From Clostridia bacterium (GTDB lineage Bacteria; Bacillota_A; Clostridia; Christensenellales; Borkfalkiaceae): a stretch of DNA of 14,800 nt. Positions 7,396 to 13,784 of the stretch are shown here, piece after piece. The stretch is taken from positions 1 to 14,800 of the forward strand of contig JAFQBR010000251.1 of assembly GCA_017399665.1 (NCBI GenBank), written 5' to 3'. The position numbers and the translations under genes are program-made. The notes under the pieces are model-generated. The model worked only from the letters and a program-made list of their open reading frames with translations, was not told where the DNA came from and searched no databases. Numbering within the stretch: the first letter of the stretch is position 1; the number at the start of each line of letters is the position of its first letter.

Positions 7396-7442
7396 ATAAT
7401 ATTTATTTGCAAAAACACTTTATTTTTTGCGTTAAATATTAT
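7396..7442. repeat. Two-part AT-rich inverted repeat between holA and cdaA
   Basis: Outer arms ATAATATTTA (7396-7405) and TAAATATTAT (7433-7442) are perfect 10-bp complements. Inner arms GCAAAAA (7409-7415) and TTTTTGC (7424-7430) are also complementary. It could act as a weak terminator for holA, and its right arm touches the putative cdaA -10 box. Confidence 0.45.
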
Positions 7443-7447
7443 ATAAT
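7419..7447 (+). promoter_or_regulatory. Possible promoter of cdaA
   Basis: A perfect TATAAT (7442-7447) is preceded at 17 nt by a poor -35 match, TTTATT (7419-7424). The leader would be about 50 nt. It overlaps the inverted repeat at 7396-7442. Confidence 0.4.
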
Positions 7448-7503
7448 AACTAAAAGAAAGGTAAAAATTATTAAATGTCACAGTCGTGTGGCGGGAGTGT
7501 TAT

Positions 7504-8292
7504 ATGTTAGATAAAATTGTTGCATTTTTTACTAATATAAAACCTGAGCACATAGTTGAGCTTGCAGTTTTAGTGTTTGCAATATTCTTTGTGTTCAACG
7601 TTTTAAGAAAGAACAATGCAAAGCTTTTAATAGTGCTTTTCGTTGTTTACGTGCTAGCATTAGGCGCGCTTGCGTTTATGCTTGATTTCAATTATCCCGA
7701 AGTGTTATTGCTGATAGCCGTGTTTGTTTTGGCTGTGGTAATATTATTTGCTACCGAAATCAAACGCGCTGTATGGAATAGCAGTATTAAGGGCTCTGAT
7801 TCAAAAAGTTGGGATAGCGCAGCAATTAAAGAAAATGCAAATATTTGTATAAACGAAATTATTAAAGCTGTTCAAAGCATGTCTAAAAACAACGTTGGGG
7901 CAATAATAATTTTATCAAATTCAAACATTCCTTCAGCTGTTTTAGATAGCGGTGTTGCTGTTAACTCAGATATATCTTCAGCTTTAATTGAAAGTATATT
8001 CTTCCCCAAAACCCCACTTCACGACGGGGCAATGATTATTAACGGCACAAAAGTTCAAGCAGCCGGTTGTTTCCTTCCTTTATCACAGGAAATTAACTTA
8101 CCTAAAGATTTAGGTACTCGTCACCGCGCAGGTATCGGTATTACAGAAACAATTAACGTAACTGCAATTATCGTATCCGAAGAAACAGGTGTTATCTCAG
8201 TTGCAAACGGTGGAAAGCTTAAACGCTATGCTGATACAGATATGTTAAGAAATACCTTAAAGTCTTTCTATTGGCAAGATATGATTAACTGA
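7504..8292 (+). CDS. cdaA: Diadenylate cyclase CdaA (membrane DAC protein)
   Basis: Condenses two ATP into the second messenger c-di-AMP, which controls potassium and osmolyte balance and cell-wall homeostasis in Firmicutes. Three N-terminal spans (about 17-34, 41-59 and 66-84) anchor a cytosolic DAC domain (about 95-250). Its two diagnostic motifs are intact: DGAMII (174-179) and GTRHRAGIG (204-212). Its 262 residues match the CdaA/DacA class. I take the ATG at 7504, which has GGGAG at seven-base spacing; an in-frame GTG at 7486 would add six residues and bury that site. It shares a short unit with the microprotein gene at 8315. The usual partner cdaR and the often linked glmM do not follow. 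Confidence 0.95.
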   Translation: MLDKIVAFFTNIKPEHIVELAVLVFAIFFVFNVLRKNNAKLLIVLFVVYVLALGALAFMLDFNYPEVLLLIAVFVLAVVILFATEIKRAVWNSSIKGSDSKSWDSAAIKENANICINEIIKAVQSMSKNNVGAIIILSNSNIPSAVLDSGVAVNSDISSALIESIFFPKTPLHDGAMIINGTKVQAAGCFLPLSQEINLPKDLGTRHRAGIGITETINVTAIIVSEETGVISVANGGKLKRYADTDMLRNTLKSFYWQDMIN

Positions 8293-8314
8293 TAGTATTA
8301 AAGGAGTTATTAAT

Positions 8315-8419
8315 ATGAAGAAAAGTGAAGTTAAATACAGAAAGAAATCAAGCGGTTTTCCCTATTTTCTACTTTCAATAATACTTGCAGCAATTTTATG
8401 GATACTAATGAATATTTAA
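8315..8419 (+). CDS. 34-residue single-span membrane microprotein downstream of cdaA
   Basis: ATG at 8315 follows AAAGGAG at eight-base spacing, one of the best ribosome binding sites in the window, and the frame ends at TAA (8417-8419). The peptide has a strongly basic N-terminus (MKKSEVKYRKKSSG) and one hydrophobic span (FPYFLLSIILAAILWILMNI). The LSIILAAILW stretch resembles the N-terminal anchor of YbbR/CdaR proteins, which usually follow cdaA and modulate CdaA. Here only the anchor is present; a terminator begins 16 nt later, leaving no room for YbbR domains. It could be a remnant or functional replacement of CdaR, or an unrelated small membrane protein. Expression is inferred, not shown. 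Confidence 0.7.
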   Translation: MKKSEVKYRKKSSGFPYFLLSIILAAILWILMNI

Positions 8420-8434
8420 GTTTATAAAAAAAGC

Positions 8435-8460
8435 AAAAGTCGCGGTATAACACGGTTATC
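8435..8460 (+). repeat. Intergenic 26-nt element, copy 4 (inside a terminator)
   Basis: Pattern AAAAGTC-N4-TATA-N4-GGTTATC, matching the minus-strand reading of the copy at 1886-1912 at 21 of 26 positions and the copy at 147-173 at 18 of 26, without gaps. Here it forms the left and central part of a terminator hairpin. Confidence 0.45.
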
Positions 8461-8471
8461 GCGACTTTTTT
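8435..8471 (+). terminator. Rho-independent terminator after cdaA and the microprotein
   Basis: AAAAGTCGCG (8435-8444) pairs with CGCGACTTTT (8460-8469), with an inner ATAAC/GTTAT stem and a T tract through 8471. A/T tracts on both sides could also let it work leftward. Confidence 0.88.
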
Positions 8472-8522
8472 AGTGTTAAAATTTATAAAATCATCATTTA
8501 TATAGAAATAAAAATTGATAAA

Positions 8523-8554
8523 AAAAAGACAAACAATTAAAAGTTTGTCTTTTT
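8523..8554. terminator. Terminator of lexA (bidirectional)
   Basis: Perfect 12-bp inverted repeat AAAAAGACAAAC / GTTTGTCTTTTT with an 8-nt loop and T tracts on either strand. It lies 11 nt beyond the lexA stop on the minus strand. Confidence 0.85.
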
Positions 8555-8565
8555 CTTTTCTAGTA

Positions 8566-9156
8566 TTAAAATTTGCGAACTAGCCCGGTTACTTTACCCA
8601 AGATTTCAACGTAATCTAAAACGATATCGCTTAAAGTTTCGTTTTCTGGGTGAAGAATAAATTTACCATTTCTCTTGTAAAAACGTTTTACTGTTGCACT
8701 GTCTTCAACCAAAGCAACAACAATATCTCCGTTATCTGCATAAGGTGTTTTTTTGCAAATAATCTTGTCGCCGTCAAAAATACCGGCTTCAATCATACTG
8801 TCGCCACGGACTCTTAACATAAAGCTTTCTTCCGCGCTTGCAAGGTCGGGTGGTAAGGGGAAGTACCCTTCTAAATTTTCTACTGCTAAAATAGGTGTGC
8901 CGGCAGTAACTGTACCAACTAGTGGAACGCTTACGTATTCTGCCGTATCGCACACGGAAATTGCACGGTTTTTGTTGGCATTTTTTGTTAAAACACCGCG
9001 TTCTTTTAGTTTGTCTAAATAGTAGTGGGCAGTAGCCGTTGACTTAATAGATAGTGCGGCACAAATTTCCCTAACAGAGGGTGGATAGCCGTTTTCTGCC
9101 TGATATTTTTTAATAAATTGATGGACTTTTTCAAGTTTTTCTTCTATTTTTCCCAC
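8566..9156 (-). CDS. lexA: LexA repressor
   Basis: SOS-response repressor that cleaves itself when stimulated by RecA filaments. The N-terminal winged helix-turn-helix (residues 1-65) contains ENGYPPSVREICAALSIKST, the recognition region. The C-terminal S24 peptidase domain holds the Ala85-Gly86 cleavage site within GTVTAGTP, the nucleophile Ser120 in RGDSMIEAGI and the general base Lys157 in ATVKRF. All key residues are intact and the 196-residue length is normal. The start is GTG at 9156, with AAGGGAG nine bases upstream; the nearby ATG (minus strand, 9163) is out of frame. A LexA-box-like site overlaps its promoter, so autoregulation is likely. Confidence 0.96.
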   Translation of the reverse strand: MGKIEEKLEKVHQFIKKYQAENGYPPSVREICAALSIKSTATAHYYLDKLKERGVLTKNANKNRAISVCDTAEYVSVPLVGTVTAGTPILAVENLEGYFPLPPDLASAEESFMLRVRGDSMIEAGIFDGDKIICKKTPYADNGDIVVALVEDSATVKRFYKRNGKFILHPENETLSDIVLDYVEILGKVTGLVRKF

Positions 9157-9180
9157 AGCGCATAACTCCCTTTTTTCTTT

Positions 9181-9209
9181 ATTTTATCATAATTTTTTTA
9201 AAAAAGCAA
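9181..9209 (-). promoter_or_regulatory. Promoter of lexA
   Basis: On the minus strand, TTGCTT (9209-9204), a 17-nt spacer, and TAAAAT (9186-9181) preceded by TGA, an extended -10. Predicted transcription start is near 9174, giving a leader of about 18 nt. Confidence 0.6.
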
Positions 9210-9219
9210 ACATTTGTTC
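9208..9219. promoter_or_regulatory. LexA box (SOS operator)
   Basis: AAACATTTGTTC differs by one base from the Gram-positive LexA core GAAC-N4-GTTC. It overlaps the lexA -35 box, as expected of autorepression. The promoter of the gene at 9363 starts about 80 nt away, so its control by this site is uncertain. Confidence 0.65.
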
Positions 9220-9301
9220 AATTTTTTTGCAAAAAAAGTAGAAAAATGTCGAAAAAATTACAATATAATTTAAGAATTTTAACTGAATTTTGCAAAAACT
9301 A

Positions 9302-9330
9302 TTGTAATTATGGCGAAAATGTTATACAAT
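9302..9330 (+). promoter_or_regulatory. Promoter of the cysteine-rich protein gene
   Basis: TTGTAA (9302-9307), a 17-nt spacer, then TACAAT (9325-9330). Predicted start is near 9337. It lies inside any reading frame that starts at 9246, which argues for the downstream start at 9363. Confidence 0.65.
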
Positions 9331-9362
9331 ATATATGCAATCATATCCTTAAGAGGAAAGTT

Positions 9363-9614
9363 ATGAAGAAAATTAGAGATAACGAAAAATGCGTAATTTA
9401 TGACCGCGAGTGTATTAACTGCGGTGAATGCGAATTTTGCGATTTAGATCCTTTAAAGTTATGTGATAACTGCGGTAAATGCCTTAATACGGACGATTTT
9501 GCAACCATAAAAATAGACGGTATTTACGCGCCCCCAAAAGAAGGTGAATATCCCACGCATAAGACAACTTTAACAGATGACTTTAAGGAAATAGACAAGC
9601 AAGAAAAACACTAA
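9363..9614 (+). CDS. Small eight-cysteine putative metal-binding protein
   Basis: An 83-residue soluble protein of unknown function. Cysteines lie at 10, 17, 20, 23, 26, 34, 37 and 40, making a CxxCxxCxxC row, a DLDPLKL linker and a second CxxCxxC row (CINCGECEFC, then CDNCGKC). This spacing suggests bound zinc or an iron-sulfur cluster; it is ferredoxin-like only superficially. The C-terminal half is acidic and polar with no cysteine, ending in DDFKEIDKQEKH. I use the ATG at 9363, preceded by AGAGGAAAG, rather than one at 9246, because a promoter lies between them. It is divergent from lexA, 206 nt away. I recall similar small cysteine-rich proteins in clostridia but cannot name the family. 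Confidence 0.82.
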   Translation: MKKIRDNEKCVIYDRECINCGECEFCDLDPLKLCDNCGKCLNTDDFATIKIDGIYAPPKEGEYPTHKTTLTDDFKEIDKQEKH

Positions 9615-9618
9615 GTTG

Positions 9619-9646
9619 TTGAAACTAATTAAAGTTTAATTATTAT
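9619..9646 (+). promoter_or_regulatory. Probable dxs promoter containing a 17-nt palindrome
   Basis: TTGAAA (9619-9624), a 16-nt spacer, then TATTAT (9641-9646). The spacer contains TAATTAAA-G-TTTAATTA (9626-9642), a perfect odd-centred palindrome placed where a repressor could block polymerase. The leader of about 68 nt carries a possible 7-bp stem (CGGAAAG/CTTTTCG) and a GCGC-TTTT-GCGC hairpin. Confidence 0.5.
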
Positions 9647-9720
9647 TAGCACGGAAAGTCGCTTTAAGGCTTTTCGCGCTTTTGCGCCCATAAAAAGATA
9701 TTTTATAGTTGGTAAATTTG

Positions 9721-11529
9721 ATGGAAAGTATTATTTCAAAAATAACCTGCCTTTCTGACGTGAACAAGCTAAATAATCAGCAGTTGATTACTTTAACTGA
9801 AGAGCTTCGCGAAACGATAAAAGAAACGGCGTATAATAGAGGCGGGCATTTAGCCTCTGCGCTTGGAGCGGTTGACTGTATAACCGCTCTTTGTAATGTT
9901 TACAATTTTGAAAGCGACAAGCTTATTTTTGACGTCGGCCATCAGTCTTACGCATATAAGATTTTAGCATCGGGTAAAGAACGGTTTGCTACCCTTCGCA
10001 CCGAAAATGGCGAAAGCGGTTTTCCAGACGGCGGTAAAGGGGAGTGCTTTATTGGCGGACACGCAGGAAACAGCTTATCTGCAGGTATTGGTATTGCTAC
10101 GGCAAGAGATATAAATAAAGAGAATTATAACGTAATTTGTTTTATAGGAGACGCTTCATTTTTTAACGGTGAGAATTTAGAGGCGTTATTTGCAAACGCC
10201 GAAAAGCCAGAAAGGTTAGTTATTGTATTTAACGATAACGGAATGAGTATTTCTAAAAACGAAAACGGCGCATATAAATTTTTTGCAAAAATGGCAAGCA
10301 AAAAAACTTATAAAACCACAAAGTCAGTTTTACGAAAGGTCTTTGGAAACAACGCTATAGGTCGATTTTTAAGAAAAATACGTTCTGCATTTAAACGTTC
10401 GTTATCTCCAACTTTTGCCGTTGAAGCAACAGGTTTAAAATATTACGGACTTGTAGACGGACACAACTTAAAACAGTTAACTGAAATATTTAATGAGGTT
10501 AAGCAAAGCGGTAAAAGTGCCTTTATTCATATTAAAACTATAAAAGGTAAAGGATACGAGCCGGCTGAATCAAGTGCCGAAAAGTACCATGGGGTTTCTA
10601 GCGGATATGAAACTAGCGAAAATGAGTTTTCAAACGCTATTTCCCCACTTCTTTGTGAGTATGCAAAAACGAATGATAAAATCGTTGCTATTACAGCTGG
10701 TATGAAGACGGGCACAGGGCTTGCAGACTTTGCAAGCGAGTATCCCAATAGATTTTTTGACGTTGGTATTTGTGAAGAGCATGCTGTAACCGTAGCTGGT
10801 GGTATGGCTGTTGGCGGTCTTAAACCTGTAGTTTGCATTTATTCTACCTTTTTACAGCGCGCCGTTGACCAAATTATAACCGACGTTTGCATGCAAAACT
10901 TGCCCGTTATATTTATGTTAGATAGGGCAGGCTTCGTTGGCTCTGACGGACGTACGCATCAAGGCTTATTTGATTTTAGCTATCTTTCTATGATCCCCAA
11001 TTTAACCGTGCTTGCGCCAAAAGATACGCTAGAGCTTAAAGAAATGTTTAAATATGCTCTTAAGTTAAACGGCCCGGTTGCAATTCGTTATCCTAACGGC
11101 AAATGTGCGCCAATAAGTCGATTAACGCCATTTAGCGAACAAAACAGATGGGAAATTTTACAGGATGGAACTGAGGTTGTGTTATACGCCGTTGGTCCAA
11201 GACTTAACGCTTTAGGCGAAGAAATTGTAAAACAGTTTAACGGTAAAGTTGCTTTAATAAATGCAAGAAGTGTAAAGCCTCTTGATGAAAAGATTTTAAA
11301 TAAATATTCAAGCCATAAAATTATAACTATGGAAGAAAACGTTAAGCGCGGTGGGTTTGGCGAAAGTGTGCTTAGTTATTATTCGGCGCAAGGTGTTTGT
11401 CCTACTTTGAAAATTATGGCAGTGGAAGAAAACTTCGTAGTTCACGCATCCGTTGCATCACAGCTTAAAAAAGCTGGCTTTGGCAAAGAAAATTTAATAG
11501 ACTGCATCAAAGAGATGTTGGAAAAATAG
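9721..11529 (+). CDS. dxs: 1-deoxy-D-xylulose-5-phosphate synthase (divergent)
   Basis: Condenses pyruvate with glyceraldehyde-3-phosphate using thiamine diphosphate, the first step of the MEP isoprenoid pathway; the product also feeds thiamine and pyridoxal synthesis in some bacteria. Seen in order: GGHLAS (41-46), DVGHQSYAYK (71-80), the TPP-binding GDAS...NDNGMSIS segment (143-178), LVDGHN (244-249), catalytic DVGICEEHAV (347-356), DRAGFVGSDGRTHQG (401-415) and RYP (456-458). Two departures from the usual Dxs sequence are GDA in place of GDG and GHAGNS in place of GHSSTS. At 602 residues it is slightly short. I prefer the ATG at 9721; an in-frame TTG at 9709 would add four residues. Confidence 0.92.
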   Translation: MESIISKITCLSDVNKLNNQQLITLTEELRETIKETAYNRGGHLASALGAVDCITALCNVYNFESDKLIFDVGHQSYAYKILASGKERFATLRTENGESGFPDGGKGECFIGGHAGNSLSAGIGIATARDINKENYNVICFIGDASFFNGENLEALFANAEKPERLVIVFNDNGMSISKNENGAYKFFAKMASKKTYKTTKSVLRKVFGNNAIGRFLRKIRSAFKRSLSPTFAVEATGLKYYGLVDGHNLKQLTEIFNEVKQSGKSAFIHIKTIKGKGYEPAESSAEKYHGVSSGYETSENEFSNAISPLLCEYAKTNDKIVAITAGMKTGTGLADFASEYPNRFFDVGICEEHAVTVAGGMAVGGLKPVVCIYSTFLQRAVDQIITDVCMQNLPVIFMLDRAGFVGSDGRTHQGLFDFSYLSMIPNLTVLAPKDTLELKEMFKYALKLNGPVAIRYPNGKCAPISRLTPFSEQNRWEILQDGTEVVLYAVGPRLNALGEEIVKQFNGKVALINARSVKPLDEKILNKYSSHKIITMEENVKRGGFGESVLSYYSAQGVCPTLKIMAVEENFVVHASVASQLKKAGFGKENLIDCIKEMLEK

Positions 11530-11537
11530 GTATAATG

Positions 11538-11580
11538 TTGGCGTTTTAGCAATAGTGCATAAAAACGCCAATTTATTTTT
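11538..11580 (+). terminator. Rho-independent terminator of dxs
   Basis: TTGGCGTTTT (11538-11547) pairs with AAAACGCCAA (11562-11571), followed by TTTATTTTT. It begins nine bases after the dxs stop. Confidence 0.88.
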
Positions 11581-11615
11581 GTGCTAATTGCTTAAAAAAA
11601 TTTTTTAAAAACCTC

Positions 11616-11644
11616 TTGAAAAAAAATCATATATATAGTATAAT
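11616..11644 (+). promoter_or_regulatory. Near-consensus promoter of glgB
   Basis: TTGAAA (11616-11621), exactly 17 nt, then TATAAT (11639-11644), set in AT-rich DNA. Predicted transcription start is near 11651, leaving a leader of about 105 nt before glgB. It is one of the best promoter matches in the window. Confidence 0.82.
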
Positions 11645-11650
11645 ATATAT

Positions 11651-11756
11651 GTTCCTATAATTCAATAAGAGTTTAAAGGCTAAAAATTAGTACGATGTAA
11701 AAAATAGGCAAGCATTTAGCTGCGAAAGCAGTTCACTACGTTGGAGAAATATTGTA
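11651..11756 (+). promoter_or_regulatory. glgB leader with a GNRA-capped hairpin
   Basis: The untranslated leader is long for this window. It contains AGCTGC-GAAA-GCAGTT (11718-11733), a 6-bp stem with one G-U pair and a GAAA tetraloop, 9 nt before the GGAG ribosome binding site (11743-11746). I do not recognise a known riboswitch. Regulatory function is inference. Confidence 0.35.
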
Positions 11757-13628
11757 ATGAAAAATCAACTACCGATTTATTTATTTCATCAAGGCACTAA
11801 CTACTGTTCCTATGAATTTCTCGGATGTCATTTCGGGGTTTTTCAGGGCAAGCGGGGTGCTTTTTTTCGCGTTTTTGCGCCAAATGCGCAAAGCGTATCG
11901 GTTGTTGGTGATTTCAACGAATGGGATTTAACTATTAATCCAATGCAAAGAATTCCAGAAAGCGGAATTTGGGAACTGTTTATAGAGGGAATGAAAGTAA
12001 ATCGCTGTTATAAATATGCGGTGCAATCAAAGATGGGTATAGTTTATAAGGCAGACCCCTTTGCATATTATTCTCAGTTAACACCAGCGACAGCCTCCAT
12101 TACCTATGATATTGAAGGGTATGAGTGGGCTGACGGCGAATATATGAAAAACCGTGCTTCCTTAAGCGCAATAGATAAACCTGTAAATATTTTTGAAGTA
12201 AACCTTTCAAGCTGGAAACGCAATAAAGAAGGGGCTTTATATACTTATAGGGAACTTGCGAACGACCTTGTAAAGTACGTTAAAAAAATGAATTATACTC
12301 ACGTTGAGTTTATGCCCGTTACAGAGTACCCCCATGAACCAAGCTGGGGTTATCAGGTAACTGGTTACTTTGCGCCCACGTCGCGTTTTGGAGCGCCACA
12401 GGATTTCATGTACCTAATCGAGCAATTTCATTTAAACGGTATTGGTGTGATTTTGGATTGGGTTCCCGCGCATTTTCCAAAAGACGAGCACGGGCTAGGC
12501 GAGTTTGACGGAACGCATTTGTTCGAATATGAAGACGAGCTTATGCGTGAGCATAAGGGCTGGGGAACATACGCCTTTAATTATTCAAAAAGGGAAGTTC
12601 AGTCATTTTTGATTTCCTCTGCCTGCTTTTTTATGGAAAAGTACCACATAGACGGATTAAGGGTAGATGCCGTTTCTTCTATGCTTTATCTTGATTATAA
12701 TCGCCAAAACGGAGAATGGCGAGCAAACGACGAAGGCGGAAACATAAATAAAGGAGCAGTCGCCTTTTTACAAAAACTCAATTCTGTAATACACGCTCGC
12801 TTTGAAGGTGTGTTTACTGTTGCGGAAGAGTCAACTGCATACCCAATGGTTACAGCTAACGTTAAAGATGGCGGATTGGGATTTGACTATAAGTGGAATA
12901 TGGGATGGATGAACGACGTATTGACGTACATGAAGTACGATCCTTATTTTCGCAGTCAATGTCATAATAAAATGAACTTCTCAATGATGTACGCTTTTGA
13001 TGAAAAATTTATTTTGCCCATTTCTCATGATGAGGTTGTTCACGGTAAATGCTCGCTGATGAATAAACTTCCTGGTAGTTATGAAGAAAAGTTTGCTCAG
13101 GTTCGCGCGCTTATGGGATATATGTATTCGCACCCTGGCAAAAAGCTAAATTTTATGGGTACGGAAATAGGGCAGTTTAACGAATGGAATTATGCTTCGC
13201 AAATCGACTATTTATTGTTAGAGTTTGAAGCCCATAAAAAACAGCAAAATTTCTTTAAAAAGTTAAATGAATATTATCTTGAAACACCGGCATTTTATGA
13301 AATTGAAGATAGTTGGTCGGGCTTTGAATGGCTTGTTGCTGATGACAGTGCGTCTAACGTATTTGCTTACGAAAGAATGAGTCGAAGCGGTCAAAAGATA
13401 ATAGTTGTTATAAATTTTTCAGGTGTGGACCTAGAAAACTATCGAATTGGGGCAGAAAAAGGCAAGTATAAGCTTGTGCTAGATACCGACGCAAAGAGCT
13501 TTGGCGGTGGCGGTACGGTTACCAAAAAGCAGTATACGTCAAAGCTTGCTCCATCACATGGAAAAAAACACTCTTTAACTGTAAGCATTCCCAAGTTTAC
13601 CTGCTTATATCTTGAAAAAGTGGAATAA
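11757..13628 (+). CDS. glgB: 1,4-alpha-glucan branching enzyme
   Basis: Forms the alpha-1,6 branch points of glycogen by moving short glucan chains. The N-terminal CBM48 domain (about 20-120) contains FRVFAPNAQSVSVVGDFNEW. The GH13 barrel (about 140-500) carries GYQVTGYFAPTSRFG (198-212), DWVPAHF (234-240), GLRVDAV with the nucleophile Asp304, VAEEST with the acid Glu357, and ISHDEVVHG with Asp425. A C-terminal beta domain follows (about 520-623). All catalytic residues are intact and the 623-residue length is typical. ATG with GGAG ten bases upstream. It precedes glgC by 156 nt with no obvious terminator between, so the two probably form a glycogen operon. Confidence 0.96.
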   Translation: MKNQLPIYLFHQGTNYCSYEFLGCHFGVFQGKRGAFFRVFAPNAQSVSVVGDFNEWDLTINPMQRIPESGIWELFIEGMKVNRCYKYAVQSKMGIVYKADPFAYYSQLTPATASITYDIEGYEWADGEYMKNRASLSAIDKPVNIFEVNLSSWKRNKEGALYTYRELANDLVKYVKKMNYTHVEFMPVTEYPHEPSWGYQVTGYFAPTSRFGAPQDFMYLIEQFHLNGIGVILDWVPAHFPKDEHGLGEFDGTHLFEYEDELMREHKGWGTYAFNYSKREVQSFLISSACFFMEKYHIDGLRVDAVSSMLYLDYNRQNGEWRANDEGGNINKGAVAFLQKLNSVIHARFEGVFTVAEESTAYPMVTANVKDGGLGFDYKWNMGWMNDVLTYMKYDPYFRSQCHNKMNFSMMYAFDEKFILPISHDEVVHGKCSLMNKLPGSYEEKFAQVRALMGYMYSHPGKKLNFMGTEIGQFNEWNYASQIDYLLLEFEAHKKQQNFFKKLNEYYLETPAFYEIEDSWSGFEWLVADDSASNVFAYERMSRSGQKIIVVINFSGVDLENYRIGAEKGKYKLVLDTDAKSFGGGGTVTKKQYTSKLAPSHGKKHSLTVSIPKFTCLYLEKVE

Positions 13629-13657
13629 CTAGGGACTAGGGGTGTTTAATAACTAGG
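13624..13657 (+). repeat. Direct repeat at the glgB end
   Basis: AATAACTAGG occurs at 13624-13633, overlapping the glgB stop, and again at 13648-13657, with a further CTAGG between them. It may be a small duplication; no function is evident. Confidence 0.45.
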
Positions 13658-13784
13658 CAAAGAATAAATTTTGCTTTAAAAACGAATATTTTTCAAAATT
13701 TTTAATATATAGTACGGCTTGAAAAGTTTTTTAGAGGGATTTTTTTAACCGCGCTTCTTAAAAAAATATGATTTGGAGGACGAC

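Noticed and set aside
7481..7492. CACA-GTCG-TGTG hairpin just before the cdaA ribosome binding site
   Set aside because: Only four base pairs, expected often by chance.
9246..9362. N-terminal extension of the cysteine-rich protein from an ATG at 9246
   Set aside because: A good promoter (9302-9330) lies inside it, the start has no ribosome binding site, and the ATG at 9363 does.
13629..13784. A separate glgC promoter in the glgB-glgC gap
   Set aside because: TATAGT near 13707 has no acceptable -35 box at 16-18 nt, and TTGAAA near 13720 has no good -10 box. Only the ribosome binding site is clear.
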